From Aliirhizobium smilacinae (GTDB taxonomy: Bacteria > Pseudomonadota > Alphaproteobacteria > Rhizobiales > Rhizobiaceae), in the NCBI RefSeq assembly GCF_006335145.1, contig NZ_VDMN01000001.1, positions 1,798,001-1,862,000 of the forward strand: 64,000 nt of DNA, in the 5' to 3' direction. This document shows positions 27,670 to 37,494 of the stretch, in pieces. A model generated the notes under the pieces. It was not told the DNA's origin, searched no databases, and worked only from the letters and a program-made list of their open reading frames with translations. Made by a program: the position numbers and the translations under genes. Numbering within the stretch: position 1 is the first letter of the stretch; every line of letters starts with the position of its first letter.

Positions 27670-28161
27670 TTATGCGAGCGCGTCGATTTCCTCGTCGGAA
27701 AGCGTATCCGGCAGGACCGTGACGGGGATCGGGAAAGCCGCACCGCGGCCGGCGAGCGCCGAAACCAGCGGGCCAGGACCTTCTTTGGCGGATCCGGCGG
27801 CCAGCACCAGGATCGCGATGTCACGATCTTCCTCGACCAGTCCGTTGATCTGTTCGGGAGCGCTGCCTTCGCGAATGACGATTTCGGGGTCGATGCCGAT
27901 CGTTTCACGCACCCGGTGCGCCGCCTTGGCCATTACGGCTTCGGCCTCTTCCATCGCCTCGGCGCGCATGATCTGCTCGACACCCAGCCATTGCTGGAAA
28001 TCGCCTTCGGGAATGACATAGAGGAGAACCAGGCCGCCATTGGTATTCTTGGCGCGGCGCCCGGCATAATGGACCGCTTTTTCGCATTCAGGCGTGCCGT
28101 CAATGACCGCCATGAACTTGCGCCTGTGGCCTTCCAGCCGCGAAAGTCTCTTGGAAACCAT
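27670..28161 (-). CDS. universal stress protein family
   Basis: A 163-residue UspA-like protein with one Usp domain (about 14-160). The fold opens with FMAVIDGTPECEKAVHYAGR and ends with a PITVLPDTLS stretch. The ATP-binding G-2x-G-9x-G(S/T) pattern is not clean, so nucleotide binding is unsure. It lies between trpS and nfu on the same strand. Confidence 0.87.
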   Translation of the reverse strand: MVSKRLSRLEGHRRKFMAVIDGTPECEKAVHYAGRRAKNTNGGLVLLYVIPEGDFQQWLGVEQIMRAEAMEEAEAVMAKAAHRVRETIGIDPEIVIREGSAPEQINGLVEEDRDIAILVLAAGSAKEGPGPLVSALAGRGAAFPIPVTVLPDTLSDEEIDALA

Positions 28162-28215
28162 AACGCCCCCTTGTTGCCGAAGCAGTCTCGCCGCGGACCT
28201 TATACCAACCCGTAA

Positions 28216-28252
28216 AAATGAAAACCCGCCGCTTAACGCGACGGGTTACCGC
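28216..28252 (-). terminator. trpS terminator
   Basis: On the minus strand AACCCG-CGC and GCG-CGGGTT form a stem with one mismatch and a GTTAA loop, followed by TTCATTTTT. It lies 20-50 bases past the trpS stop. Confidence 0.75.
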
Positions 28253-28270
28253 ATTCATCCTGCCTGCAAA

Positions 28271-29335
28271 TCAGCGCAGGAAACCGACGATATCGAAGAC
28301 TTCGCCCATGACTTTCTGTGCACGGGCAGCGGCGCGTTCGCCGCCATCCCTGAGAATCGCGTCGATATGCGAGGTGTCGTCGAGCAGGCGGCGCATCTCG
28401 GCGCTGATCGGAGCAAGAACCTCGACAGCAAGATCGGCAAGCGCCGGCTTGAACACCGAAAATTGCTGTCCGCCATATTCCTTCAGCACGTCAGCCTTGG
28501 TCCTGTCGGCGAGCGCTGCGTAGATGCCGACGAGATTGTCGGCTTCCGGGCGACCAGCCAGTCCTTCGATTTCGCTCGGTAGACCTTCCGGGTCGGTCTT
28601 CGCCTTGCGGATCTTCTTGGCGATCTCGTCGGCGTCATCCATCAGGTTGATGCGCGACAGGTCGGACGGATCGGATTTCGACATCTTCTTGGTGCCGTCA
28701 CGCAGCGACATGACGCGCGGTGCAGGTCCATCGATCAACGGTTCGACCAGCGGGAAATAGCCGTGGATCGGTTCTTCACCGACGACCATGTCGACGCCGG
28801 TGCCAGTCGTGCGGATCTTGTCCTGGAAGTCGATGTTGAACTTCTGGGCGATGTCGCGGGCAAGCTCGAGATGCTGCTTCTGGTCGTCACCGACCGGAAC
28901 ATGGGTCGCACGGTAGACGAGAATGTCAGCCGCCATCAGGCTCGGATAGGCAAGCAGGCCGAGCGAAGCGTTCTCGCGATCCTTGCCGGCCTTGTCCTTG
29001 AACTGCGTCATGCGGTTCATCCAGCCGATACGGGCGACGCAATTGAACACCCAGGCGAGTTCGGCATGCTGCGGTACGGCCGACTGATTGAAAACGATAT
29101 GCTTCACCGGGTCGATGCCCGAGGCGATGAAGGCTGCTGCGATCGAGCGGATCTGGCCGCGCAGGTCGTCATGCACGAGCTGGGCGGTGATCGCATGAAG
29201 ATCGACGACGCAATAGATGCAGTCGTTATTTTCCTGCAGCGCCACGAACTTGCGGATCGCGCCGAGATAATTGCCAAGGTGAAGGTTGCCGGTCGGCTGA
29301 ACGCCGGAGAAAACGAGCGGCTTGAAGGTGTTCAT
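28271..29335 (-). CDS. trpS: tryptophanyl-tRNA synthetase
   Basis: A 354-residue class I synthetase. The HIGH-like motif is PTGNLHLGN at 14-22 and the KMSKS loop is near 216-220, both intact. The start at 29335 ([13 protein letters not shown]) matches family length; the frame stays open to 29533 but that extension is not protein-like. A terminator follows. Confidence 0.96.
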   Translation of the reverse strand: MNTFKPLVFSGVQPTGNLHLGNYLGAIRKFVALQENNDCIYCVVDLHAITAQLVHDDLRGQIRSIAAAFIASGIDPVKHIVFNQSAVPQHAELAWVFNCVARIGWMNRMTQFKDKAGKDRENASLGLLAYPSLMAADILVYRATHVPVGDDQKQHLELARDIAQKFNIDFQDKIRTTGTGVDMVVGEEPIHGYFPLVEPLIDGPAPRVMSLRDGTKKMSKSDPSDLSRINLMDDADEIAKKIRKAKTDPEGLPSEIEGLAGRPEADNLVGIYAALADRTKADVLKEYGGQQFSVFKPALADLAVEVLAPISAEMRRLLDDTSHIDAILRDGGERAAARAQKVMGEVFDIVGFLR

Positions 29336-29813
29336 GATGTCCTCGAACAGGCTGGTGGAAGGCCTCAGGCCTAAAGGCTGCGCGCCTCCGGAAGGTTTGA
29401 ATGTCTCCGTCAATCGCGCCCCGCGGGCCATGTAGCTAACGCCGCGCTCTAAGCACGCCGGACAGGCCGGCATCAAGAGGCTCGACCCCTTTATTTCAAG
29501 ACAGGACGCGATTTCATGCCGATTCCGGCTCATGAGCCCAAATATTTTTGAGATTTTATCAAGCGAAGAAGCGGTGGCTCTCGCGGCACCGGGACCTGAG
29601 CGTATGTAACAGTTTTATAACGAAGATTTGCCGCCGACCACGCAACTATAACACCAATCAAACCTGTACTTAGTTAACGTATATTAAGATTTATGGTCCG
29701 TTAATCTCAATTCAGGGTAAATCCCACCTTATTCACGTCACTTTTCAGAATGAAATACCCCGACACGACGAAGTCGACCGTCATGACGACTGGTCTTTTC
29801 CTAGGGGACATCC
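29336..29813. other. intergenic region between trpS and the M15 peptidase gene
   Basis: A 478-base gap between two divergent genes. The trpS side is GC-rich (to about 29530) with a small GGCCT-C-AGGCC palindrome at 29357-29367; the peptidase side (about 29540-29760) is AT-rich and should carry that gene's promoter. It holds three TTAA boxes at 29674, 29684 and 29701. I see no convincing gene or RNA in it; the open frames are shadows or lack an SD. Confidence 0.5.
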
Positions 29814-30299
29814 ATGCGCATCTTTTCTCGCGTCGCGCTGGCTTGCCTTTTGGCATTCAGTATGAACGTAAACGCCGAAGCAGCAGGCAAAGACGACAAA
29901 CGCCGCGGTACTACAATCAAGCACGATTACTCCGCTTTTTACACGGTGCAGCGCGTCAGTGTGCGCACCGGCTGCTTTCCCGACAAGCTGGAGGCAATCC
30001 TTGCCCATATCGCCAAGGAGACAGGCAAGAAGCCGATGGTGACGTCAGGTCACCGGCCACGCTCCGGCACGTCACAACATAGCCGCTGTTTCGCCGCAGA
30101 CATCCGGGTGCCGGGTGTCTCGGAAACACGCATTCTGGCCGCAGCCCGTAATGCACCGGGCGTCGGCGGCATCGGCCGCTACTGCAACGGCATCGTGCAT
30201 GTCGATATCGGCCCCAGCCGGACCTGGGCGCACTGTGGCAAGAAGGGCAAAGGCAGCCTTGCAAACCTGAAGCCCCGGACCAGCGGTCGCGATACCTGA
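29814..30299 (+). CDS. periplasmic M15-family (YcbK/DD-carboxypeptidase-like) peptidase
   Basis: A 161-residue exported protein. A signal peptide ends near residue 23 (LLAFSMNVNAEA). The zinc ligands of M15 peptidases are visible: His89 and Asp96 in SQHSRCFAADIRV and His129 in GIVHVDIGPS; SGHRPRSG is the usual preceding motif. Four Cys (about 54, 92, 124 and 141) could form disulfides. Such enzymes trim peptidoglycan peptides. It lies on the opposite strand between murJ and trpS. A hairpin ends it. Confidence 0.85.
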   Translation: MRIFSRVALACLLAFSMNVNAEAAGKDDKRRGTTIKHDYSAFYTVQRVSVRTGCFPDKLEAILAHIAKETGKKPMVTSGHRPRSGTSQHSRCFAADIRVPGVSETRILAAARNAPGVGGIGRYCNGIVHVDIGPSRTWAHCGKKGKGSLANLKPRTSGRDT

Positions 30300-30303
30300 T
30301 CAA

Positions 30304-30330
30304 GGCGGCCCAACAGCCGCCCGCTCTTTA
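30304..30330 (+). terminator. terminator of the M15 peptidase gene
   Basis: GGCGGC (30304-30309) and GCCGCC (30316-30321) form a perfect stem with a CCAACA loop, followed by CGCTCTTT. It is in the 28-base gap to the convergent murJ stop. Confidence 0.7.
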
Positions 30331-31902
30331 CGACGATGCCTTGGGCTTACGCTTCAGGTTGCGGCGGATCATGCCAAGATCGGCACCGCCAATCAGAAAG
30401 GCGACGCCGAAATAAACGACCATCGCCAGAACGATCAATACACCCAGGGCGGCGACCTGGCTGAGCAGATGTGCTCCCGGTGCCAGCCACGAGGCGGCGT
30501 AGGGCAGCGCATAGATCAGCGCTGCAGCCATCACGCCGCTTGAAACGAGCAACAGGGCGGTCCGCTTGGCAAGTTGCCATTCCCATGTGAGATCACCACG
30601 CCAGACAAGCGTCGTGAAAAGCAGCAGGGTGTTGATCCAGCCGGCCGAAGCTTCCGCGGTTGCGATGCCGCGCTCCGCGAGGATGGGAAACAGCGAAATG
30701 GCAAGCCCGGAATTGACGACCACCGACAGCATGGTGATGCGCATCGGGGTCTTGGTGTCTTCGCGGGCATAAAAACCCGGCTGCAGCGCCTTGATCAGCA
30801 CGAAGCCCGGCAGACCCAGCCCGTAGATTGCCAGAATGCCGGCGACGACCGAGGTGTTTTCCGCCGAAAACATGCCTCGTTCATAGAGCACGCGGATGAT
30901 CGCTTCCGACAGGACCCAGAGGCCGACGGCGGCTGGCAGGGTTAGAAACAGTACGAATTCGATCGAGCGGTTCTGGATATTGGCCGCTTCCTTGAGCTGG
31001 CCACTCTTCAGCGCCCGCGACAGTTCTGGCAGCAGGACAACGCCGACGGCAACGCCGACCACGCCGAGCGGCAGTTGGTAGATACGATCGGCATATTGGA
31101 GCGCTGCAATTGCGCCTTCCTTGCCGGATGCGATCGCCTGACCGATGATCTGGTTGATCTGTGTGACGCCACCGGTGATCGCGGCGGGTACGGCAAGCCA
31201 CAACAGGCGTTTGACGTTCGGCGTCATGCGCGGCCGGCGAAGGCCGATATTGATGCCGGCATGGCGGACGCCGAGATAAACGACGGCAAGCTGCAGAACA
31301 CCGGCGACCAAGACGCTCCAGGAAAGATACCAGGCGATCGTCTCGGGCTCGGCCCCTATCCAGAGTCCGTAAAACAATGCGGCGATCATCACCACGTTGA
31401 GGAAGACCGGCGCGATTGCCGCCGCGAAGAAATGATGCAGCGAATTCAGCATGCCGCTCATCATCGCCGTCAGCGACATGCACATCAGATAGGGGAACAT
31501 GACCGCGGCCATGCGGATCGTCAGCGACGTCTTTTCGACATCATCGGCAAAACCCGGCGCGATGATCCACCGCACCAGCCAGGGCATGGCGAGTTCCATG
31601 ACGATGGTGATGATCAGGAGCGCCGAGAACAGCACCCCGAAAACCTCTTCCGAAAAGCGCTTGGCACCCTCGACACCATTCGCCTCGATCTCCTTCGAGA
31701 ACAAAGGCACGAAAGCGGCGTTGAACGCGCCCTCGGCAAACAGGCGGCGAAACAGGTTCGGGAAACGGAAGGCGGCGTAAAAAACGTCCGCCATCGGCCC
31801 TGTGCCGAGCGCTGCCGCCATCAGCGTTTCACGGGCAAAGCCGAAGATGCGGCTGCCGAGCGTCGCGCCGCCGACTGTCGCGAATTTCTTGACGAGGCTC
31901 AT
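30328..31902 (-). CDS. murJ: lipid II flippase MurJ (MviN)
   Basis: A 524-residue membrane protein with about 14 helices, opening MSLVKKFATVGGATLGSRIFGFAR, typical of MurJ, with the PNLFRRLFAEGAFNAAFVP signature near 48-66. It moves lipid II across the inner membrane for peptidoglycan synthesis. Its gene starts 13 bases after glnD ends, so the two are probably co-transcribed. Confidence 0.95.
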   Translation of the reverse strand: MSLVKKFATVGGATLGSRIFGFARETLMAAALGTGPMADVFYAAFRFPNLFRRLFAEGAFNAAFVPLFSKEIEANGVEGAKRFSEEVFGVLFSALLIITIVMELAMPWLVRWIIAPGFADDVEKTSLTIRMAAVMFPYLMCMSLTAMMSGMLNSLHHFFAAAIAPVFLNVVMIAALFYGLWIGAEPETIAWYLSWSVLVAGVLQLAVVYLGVRHAGINIGLRRPRMTPNVKRLLWLAVPAAITGGVTQINQIIGQAIASGKEGAIAALQYADRIYQLPLGVVGVAVGVVLLPELSRALKSGQLKEAANIQNRSIEFVLFLTLPAAVGLWVLSEAIIRVLYERGMFSAENTSVVAGILAIYGLGLPGFVLIKALQPGFYAREDTKTPMRITMLSVVVNSGLAISLFPILAERGIATAEASAGWINTLLLFTTLVWRGDLTWEWQLAKRTALLLVSSGVMAAALIYALPYAASWLAPGAHLLSQVAALGVLIVLAMVVYFGVAFLIGGADLGMIRRNLKRKPKASS

Positions 31903-31915
31903 AAGCGGTTATCCG

Positions 31916-34741
31916 TCACGCGCGCGCCTTGCTCTTGCGTGGCGGCTGTTCTTCTGCAGCCGCCCGGGCAGCCGTCGCAGATGCTTCCTTCTTCGCCTCT
32001 TCCTCATGATCGGTCATGACGGTTTTCAGGCGGGCGGAGATAGTGTTCTGGCGGTTCTCGTTGGTCACCTTATGGCCGACAAGATCCGTGACATAGAAGG
32101 TATCGATGACCTTTTCACCGAAGGTGGTGATGCGGGCCGACTGGATGTCCAGCGACAGGTCGGCAAGGCCGGCGGTGATATCTGCCAGAAGACCGGTACG
32201 GTCGAGGCATTCGATCTCGATGACGGTGAACTTGTTGGAAAGCCCGTTGGAGATGGTCACCAGCGGCGGTATGTCGAACGCCTTGTTCTTCTTGCGGGTC
32301 TTCGCACGCGTTGCAATGACCTCCGGCAGACGGCGTTTGCCGGACAGAACATCCTCGATCATGCGACCGATCGTGCCGGCACGACGCTGCTCGTCCTCGT
32401 CGACCGCGAATTCCCTGTTGATCAATATCGTATCGAGCGCGCGGCCGTCGGTGGTGGTGAAGATCTGCGCGTCGACGATATTGGCCCCCGCCGCCGCGCA
32501 GGCGCCGGCAATGACCGACAGCAGGCGCGGATGGTCGGGCGCAAGAACGGTTATCTCGGTCACCGCACGGAAGGCATCGGTGCGCACCATCGTGGCCAGC
32601 ACATGGCCGGCATGATCGGTGTCGCGAATGAAGCTCGCGTGGCGCACCTGATCGTCCAGAGAAACCGCCAGAAGATAGGGTTGATAGTGGAGTGCCGAAT
32701 AGGTCTTGCGATCCGCCTCGTCCCATGTCGACAGGGCGTCGTGGAGCGCCTCTTCTGCGACGCTTGCGCGCTCGCGCCGCGGCAGGTCGGAGAAGCCGCC
32801 GGACAGCAGGATTTCCGTCTCATAATAGAGCGTGCGCAGCAGCTGGCCCTTCCAGCCGTTCCAGACGCCCGGGCCGACCGCGCGGGTGTCACAGATCGTC
32901 AGGATCAGAAGCAGCTTCAGCCGGTCCATGGACTGGACCACTTCCGCAAAGTCGGTGATCGTCTTGCGATCGTGCAGATCACGGGTCTGCGCCGTCATCG
33001 ACATGACCAGATGCTGCTCGATCAGCCAGACGACAATCTCGGTCTGCCTGTGGTTCAGGCCGAGCCTGGGGCACAGCTTGCGCGCCATGCGGGCACCGGC
33101 GACGGAATGATCCTCCTGGCGGCCCTTGGCGATATCGTGGAAAAGAACGGCAACATAAAGCGCCTCGCGTTCCTCGATGCCCGGAATGATCTTGCTGGCA
33201 AGCGGATGCATGTCGCCCACCTCGCCCTTGTCGATCTTCGACAGGGCTTCGACCGAGCGGATCAGATGCTCGTCGACCGTGTAGTGGTGATACATGTTGA
33301 ACTGCATCATCGCCACGACCTTGCCGAATTCGGGAATGAAGCGGCCCAGCACACCCGCCTCGTTCATCCGGCGCAGCATCAGCGCGGGGTCACGGCGCGA
33401 TGTGAGGATGGAGAGAAACAGCCGGTTGGCTTCCTCGTTTTCCCGCACATTGTTGTCGATCAGCGAAAGCGACCGGGTCATGCGCTTCAGCGCATCCGGA
33501 TGCAGTTCGAGTTGATGGATATCCGCCATGTGGAAAAAGCGGATGATGTTGATCGGATCGCGGGTGAAGACATCCGGGGATGCAAGCGTGATGCGGCCGC
33601 GATCGGTGACGAAATCGACGGTGCCGGGGATCTTGTGCAGTCGCTTGGTGAAACGCGACATGACGCGGGTCGCCAATCCCGGTGCGGCCTTGGCCTGCTG
33701 CTCCTCGAGCGCCGAGCAGAAGATACGCGTCAGGTCGCCGACATCCTTGGCGATCAGGAAGTAATGCTTCATGAAACGCTCGACGGCGGAAAGACCGGGC
33801 CGGGAGTGATATCCGAGGCTCGCCGCAATATCCCGCTGAATATCGAAGGACAGTCGCTCTTCGGCCTTGCCGGTGAGGAAATGCATGTGGCAGCGCACAG
33901 CCCAGAGAAAATCGTCGGCCTTTTCGAAAAGGCGGATTTCGGTGCGCGAGAAGACACCGAGTTTCACCAGCTCGGCCGTATCCTTCACCCGGTAATAATA
34001 TTTGGAGATCCAGAACAGGGTGTGGAGGTCACGCAGTCCTCCCTTGCCTTCTTTGACGTTGGGCTCGACCAGATAACGGGTATCGCCCGACTTCTGGTGC
34101 CGCTGATCGCGTTCTGCAAGCTTCGCAGCAACGAACTCGGCGCCGGTATCGGCCACGACTTCCTTGTCGAAACGCGATTCGAGATCGGCAAACAGCGTTT
34201 CGCAGCCGCAGATCAGGCGGCTTTCGAGGATTGCGGTGCGGATCGTCACGTCGGTCTTCGACAGCCGGATACATTCCTCGACGGTGCGCGTCGCATGGCC
34301 GACCTTGAAGCCCATGTCCCAGAGGATATAGAGCAGGAACTCGACGGCCTTTCGCATGTCGTCGGAATTCTTCGCGGGCAACAGGAAGAGAAGATCGATA
34401 TCCGAGCCGGGCGCAAGCGTCGCGCGGCCATAACCGCCCACTGCCGCCACGGTAATTTCCCGACCTTCGGCATGTATGGCGGTTGCGACGATCTCATGCA
34501 GGACGCAGATGATCTGGTCCTGAACCCAGGAAATGCGCTCGGCGCAATTCAGCCCGCTTCCATCCTTTTCGAGCAGCTCGCGCGCCTTGTTGCGGCCTTC
34601 GGCGCTGGCGCGGCGCATGATGGGCAGAAGCGCAGACCTCAGCTCCAGATGCGGGCAGTCCTTTTTTATGACCGCGCGGCATTCGGCTTTCAGTGCATCT
34701 ACATCGAGAAGTTCGGAAAAATTGATTTCGAGTCTGGCCAT
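31916..34741 (-). CDS. glnD: [protein-PII] uridylyltransferase/uridylyl-removing enzyme
   Basis: A 941-residue nitrogen sensor that uridylylates and deuridylylates PII proteins. The nucleotidyltransferase core has [20 protein letters not shown] (102-121, Asp114 and Asp116), the HD domain has [14 protein letters not shown] near 530, and two ACT domains (about 733-810 and 850-920) sense glutamine; [15 protein letters not shown] marks the second. The protein ends in a Lys/Ala-rich tail. Together with rpoN and ptsN elsewhere in the window it forms part of the nitrogen network. Confidence 0.96.
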   Translation of the reverse strand: MARLEINFSELLDVDALKAECRAVIKKDCPHLELRSALLPIMRRASAEGRNKARELLEKDGSGLNCAERISWVQDQIICVLHEIVATAIHAEGREITVAAVGGYGRATLAPGSDIDLLFLLPAKNSDDMRKAVEFLLYILWDMGFKVGHATRTVEECIRLSKTDVTIRTAILESRLICGCETLFADLESRFDKEVVADTGAEFVAAKLAERDQRHQKSGDTRYLVEPNVKEGKGGLRDLHTLFWISKYYYRVKDTAELVKLGVFSRTEIRLFEKADDFLWAVRCHMHFLTGKAEERLSFDIQRDIAASLGYHSRPGLSAVERFMKHYFLIAKDVGDLTRIFCSALEEQQAKAAPGLATRVMSRFTKRLHKIPGTVDFVTDRGRITLASPDVFTRDPINIIRFFHMADIHQLELHPDALKRMTRSLSLIDNNVRENEEANRLFLSILTSRRDPALMLRRMNEAGVLGRFIPEFGKVVAMMQFNMYHHYTVDEHLIRSVEALSKIDKGEVGDMHPLASKIIPGIEEREALYVAVLFHDIAKGRQEDHSVAGARMARKLCPRLGLNHRQTEIVVWLIEQHLVMSMTAQTRDLHDRKTITDFAEVVQSMDRLKLLLILTICDTRAVGPGVWNGWKGQLLRTLYYETEILLSGGFSDLPRRERASVAEEALHDALSTWDEADRKTYSALHYQPYLLAVSLDDQVRHASFIRDTDHAGHVLATMVRTDAFRAVTEITVLAPDHPRLLSVIAGACAAAGANIVDAQIFTTTDGRALDTILINREFAVDEDEQRRAGTIGRMIEDVLSGKRRLPEVIATRAKTRKKNKAFDIPPLVTISNGLSNKFTVIEIECLDRTGLLADITAGLADLSLDIQSARITTFGEKVIDTFYVTDLVGHKVTNENRQNTISARLKTVMTDHEEEAKKEASATAARAAAEEQPPRKSKARA

Positions 34742-34851
34742 GTCATCCCTGCCGATGCCAGTTTGCCGAGCGGCTTTAGCGAATTCTGGTCACCTTGACC
34801 ACCGATTATGGCAACAGGTCGTTTCAAAGTTGTTGCCTTGCAACACGAAGT

Positions 34852-35874
34852 TCAAGAGCGGGCGACAACCGGAGCCGTTCCATCCTTGGATCGCGCCCGC
34901 CACTGGCGCGGGCTCAGGCCGGTCACACGGCGAAACTCGCGGTTAAAATTCGATTTTGTCGAGAAACCCACGTCGAGCATGATCACCGTTGCGGATTGTC
35001 TTGTCTCATCCAGCAGGCGACAAGCTTCCTCTACGCGGCGGTTGTTGACGAACTGGGAAACGTTCAGGCCCGTGGCGCGATTGATTGCCGCAGACAGATC
35101 CCGTGCCGGAATTCCGGCCTTGCGGGCGATCTTCGCCAGACTGAGATTCTCGTTCTTATAAAGGCCACCCTCTTCCAGAACCATGGTGGCGCGTGCGACG
35201 ACTGCCTCGTCGCCGGGTTCGGGCAGGTACGGCATCGCGAGCGAAACCGGGGCGATCCCCCTCTGGGGCAGGACATAATAGACGCCGGTTGCCGCAAGCG
35301 CGATGATGTTCATGATCGCCACCGCAAACGGAACGCCTTCGACACCGACAAGACCTGCATAGATGGCCACGGCAACATCGCTCACAGCGAAGAAGAACAT
35401 CAGGATTGCCGTCAGACGTGCTGCCCTCAAAGCCGGGCGCATGCGCTGAAGGCTTGCTTCCGCCATCACCTCGTCATCGCTTTCGCGTGTCAGGCGCCAA
35501 AGTGCAAAACCGTAGACAAGGAAGATCACAAGCAGAATCGGATCGACCAGAACCGGAAGCAACGCGACCGAAAGCGCTACGGATAGCGGAGCCCATAGAT
35601 GGATCCAGGGGCGCGGCACCGACGCATCGGTGAGACCACGGAAGGCGAGAAAGGCAAGCGGCGGCATGACCGATGCGGTGATCGGCTGGATCGGAGCAAG
35701 CTGTTTGACGCCATAACCGAGATGCAGGCCGACAACCACGCCCTGCAGCGCATACAGGATCAGGAAGGCGACGAAATAGCGGCGACTTCCCGGCGCCTCC
35801 ACGCCCTTCAGGCTGTGATGGAGGACCAGCGCAAAGATCAGTCCGGCAATGAAGGGCAAGGGTATGGCGAGCAA
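34852..35874 (-). CDS. AraC-type regulator with a membrane-embedded N-terminal domain
   Basis: A 340-residue protein. Residues 1 to about 205 form six or seven hydrophobic helices (for example LPFIAGLIFALVLHH and LSVALSVALLPVLVDPILLV), and residues about 233-335 form an AraC DNA-binding domain with two HTH motifs: LSLAKIARKAGIPARDLSAA and the C-terminal IMLDVGFSTKSNFNREFRRV. The sensor is therefore likely a membrane domain binding a hydrophobic or periplasmic signal. The ligand and targets are unknown. A spaced inverted repeat lies just upstream and may be its own operator. Confidence 0.88.
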   Translation of the reverse strand: MLAIPLPFIAGLIFALVLHHSLKGVEAPGSRRYFVAFLILYALQGVVVGLHLGYGVKQLAPIQPITASVMPPLAFLAFRGLTDASVPRPWIHLWAPLSVALSVALLPVLVDPILLVIFLVYGFALWRLTRESDDEVMAEASLQRMRPALRAARLTAILMFFFAVSDVAVAIYAGLVGVEGVPFAVAIMNIIALAATGVYYVLPQRGIAPVSLAMPYLPEPGDEAVVARATMVLEEGGLYKNENLSLAKIARKAGIPARDLSAAINRATGLNVSQFVNNRRVEEACRLLDETRQSATVIMLDVGFSTKSNFNREFRRVTGLSPRQWRARSKDGTAPVVARS

Positions 35875-35906
35875 TGGAATATCCGGAAAAGTGCCGCGTG
35901 CGGCCT

Positions 35907-35938
35907 GAACATGGTCTCCGGCGAACTATACCATGTTC
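35907..35938 (-). promoter_or_regulatory. spaced inverted repeat upstream of the AraC-type gene
   Basis: GAACATGGT (35907-35915) and ACCATGTTC (35930-35938) are perfect reverse complements, 23 bases centre to centre. The repeat lies 33-64 bases upstream of the AraC-type start and 13 bases after the MYG1-like gene's end. It may be a regulator binding site with two half-sites on one DNA face, or a hairpin at the end of the upstream gene; no T-run follows, which favours an operator. Confidence 0.5.
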
Positions 35939-35950
35939 GGGACAAACCGA

Positions 35951-36895
35951 TTAGACGCTGGCCGAGGGTTCGGTGGAAAGTGCTTCTTTTACGGCAATCT
36001 CGGCCATTGCGAGCGCCGCCTCGCGGCTGGTGGCGGCAGCGATGAAGCGGCCGTTATGGCAGAACGTGGCACCCTTGATGCCGGATGCGGCTTCCAGATC
36101 GCCATTCGTCAGTCCGGCCCAGGATTTCGGCAGGTCGGCACGCAGTTCGAACCCGTCATCGGCGCGGCGGATACCGGTGACGCACCAGTCCTTGCCGTCA
36201 CGTGGATGGACGACGAAGAGAAGCTGATCGGCGCCAGCCTTGATGATTGCCGGACGGAAGGGCATGCCCATGGGCAGTTCGAGGATGCGGCCTTCGCCGG
36301 TTTTCTCGATGGCCTGAAGAACGAGCGTCTCGGCGCGCAGTTTGGCCGCGCGCTTGCCAATGCCAGCCTCGACGAACGACCGGGCGATGGTGAGAGCCGC
36401 ATGAAAGGCGCGATCGTCGGCGCCGGGCTCGTTCTCGTCGAAGGATGGTTTCAGGGTTTCGAGCAGGCTCGACAATGTCAGGCCGGCAAGCGGTCCGGCA
36501 ATCGACGGGCTGAGCGCGCCATTGTCCATCAGATCGATCGGCAGCACGAAGCTTTTGTCGAAGGAGGCATGCAGCGGCTCGATATGCGCCTGCGGGATAT
36601 TCATCGCCGCAAGATAATCGCGGCCGTAGTGTTTCCAGATTAGGCCGAAGGAGCTGTAGGGCGCATCGTCATCACGCAGGGGTGCGCCGCGCTGGTGGTG
36701 ATCGAAGATCCGTGCCTCCGCGTCGTAGGCACCGCCGACATCGTAGATGATCCGATCGGAACCGGGCGTGATCCAGTCCGGCGCGCGGCTGCGGACGATC
36801 TTTGCCTCGGGAAAAAGCCGGGTCAGGATGACGCTGGACAAGAGTTCATCGGCATGGAAGCCACCGGAATGGGTGACGAGATAGTCTGGGGTCAT
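35951..36895 (-). CDS. MYG1-family metal-dependent phosphoesterase/exonuclease (UPF0160)
   Basis: A 314-residue protein. The N-terminal motif THSGGFHADELLSSVIL (His9, His14, Asp16) and IFDHHQRG (Asp65, His66, His67) are the metal-binding DHH-like motifs of the MYG1 family, whose eukaryotic members are exonucleases. The bacterial role is not established. ATG 36895 was selected because AGAGG lies 11 bases upstream and MTPDYLVTHSGGFHAD is the usual start; 36919 is an alternative. Confidence 0.82.
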   Translation of the reverse strand: MTPDYLVTHSGGFHADELLSSVILTRLFPEAKIVRSRAPDWITPGSDRIIYDVGGAYDAEARIFDHHQRGAPLRDDDAPYSSFGLIWKHYGRDYLAAMNIPQAHIEPLHASFDKSFVLPIDLMDNGALSPSIAGPLAGLTLSSLLETLKPSFDENEPGADDRAFHAALTIARSFVEAGIGKRAAKLRAETLVLQAIEKTGEGRILELPMGMPFRPAIIKAGADQLLFVVHPRDGKDWCVTGIRRADDGFELRADLPKSWAGLTNGDLEAASGIKGATFCHNGRFIAAATSREAALAMAEIAVKEALSTEPSASV

Positions 36896-36988
36896 GCCGG
36901 TATGCGCCTCTGTTTGCATGGGACAGAACCAGATAGCCGGAGCCGCATGCCTCCACAAGCGGGCCAAGCCCTCAACGCGCCAACCAAA

Positions 36989-37471
36989 TTACGAAATCGT
37001 GATGATTTCGAGTTCCTGGTTACCGACGGTCACCAGATCGCCGACGGACTTGCCGATAAGGGCTCTGGCGACCGGAGAAGCATAGGAGATCGTTCCAGCT
37101 TTCGGATCGGCTTCATCTTCACCGACAATGCGGTAAGCCTGCTCGCGGCCATCTTCGCGGCCGAAGCGGACCGTGCCACCAAAAGAGACGATATTGGCCG
37201 ATGCCGGCGCGGGCATAAGCTGGGCGGAATGAACCCGCTCGGCGAAATAACGGATGTCGCGCGCCGGACCCGCCACCTGCCGACGACGCTCGTTGATGTC
37301 ATCGATCGCGTTCGCGGCTTCATAGGCATCGCGCGCAGACTGCAGCTGCTGCTCAAGCGCCTTCAGCCCCGTCTCCGTGACGAGATTCGGGTGGGGCGAG
37401 ATCGGCCGGTCAGGCAGCACCGTTTCGGCGGCCGTCTCGGCACTTTCTTCCTTCACGAAGGCGACGCTCAC
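36989..37471 (-). CDS. GreA/GreB-family transcription elongation factor, divergent
   Basis: A 160-residue protein with an N-terminal helical hairpin (about 30-80) and a C-terminal GreA_GreB domain (about 90-160, TVRFGREDGREQAYRIVGED and ISYASPVARALIGKSVGD). The usual tip motif DLSENAEYxxA, which places acidic residues in the RNA polymerase channel, is not present; instead there is IDDINERRRQVAGPARDIRYF. It is thus a divergent paralogue, and transcript-cleavage activity cannot be assumed. Lies between mutS and the MYG1-like gene. Confidence 0.8.
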   Translation of the reverse strand: MSVAFVKEESAETAAETVLPDRPISPHPNLVTETGLKALEQQLQSARDAYEAANAIDDINERRRQVAGPARDIRYFAERVHSAQLMPAPASANIVSFGGTVRFGREDGREQAYRIVGEDEADPKAGTISYASPVARALIGKSVGDLVTVGNQELEIITIS

Positions 37472-37494
37472 GCACGAACTCCTTTTTGGCCGGA

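Noticed and set aside
29671..29705. Three TTAA boxes upstream of the M15 peptidase gene, like CtrA sites.
   Set aside because: Spacings are 6 and 13 bases rather than the 7 of the CtrA consensus, and the stretch is simply AT-rich.
31802..34798. A 998-codon plus-strand frame covering the murJ start and glnD.
   Set aside because: It is antisense to glnD, whose nucleotidyltransferase, HD and ACT motifs are all intact; the plus-strand product matches no family I know.
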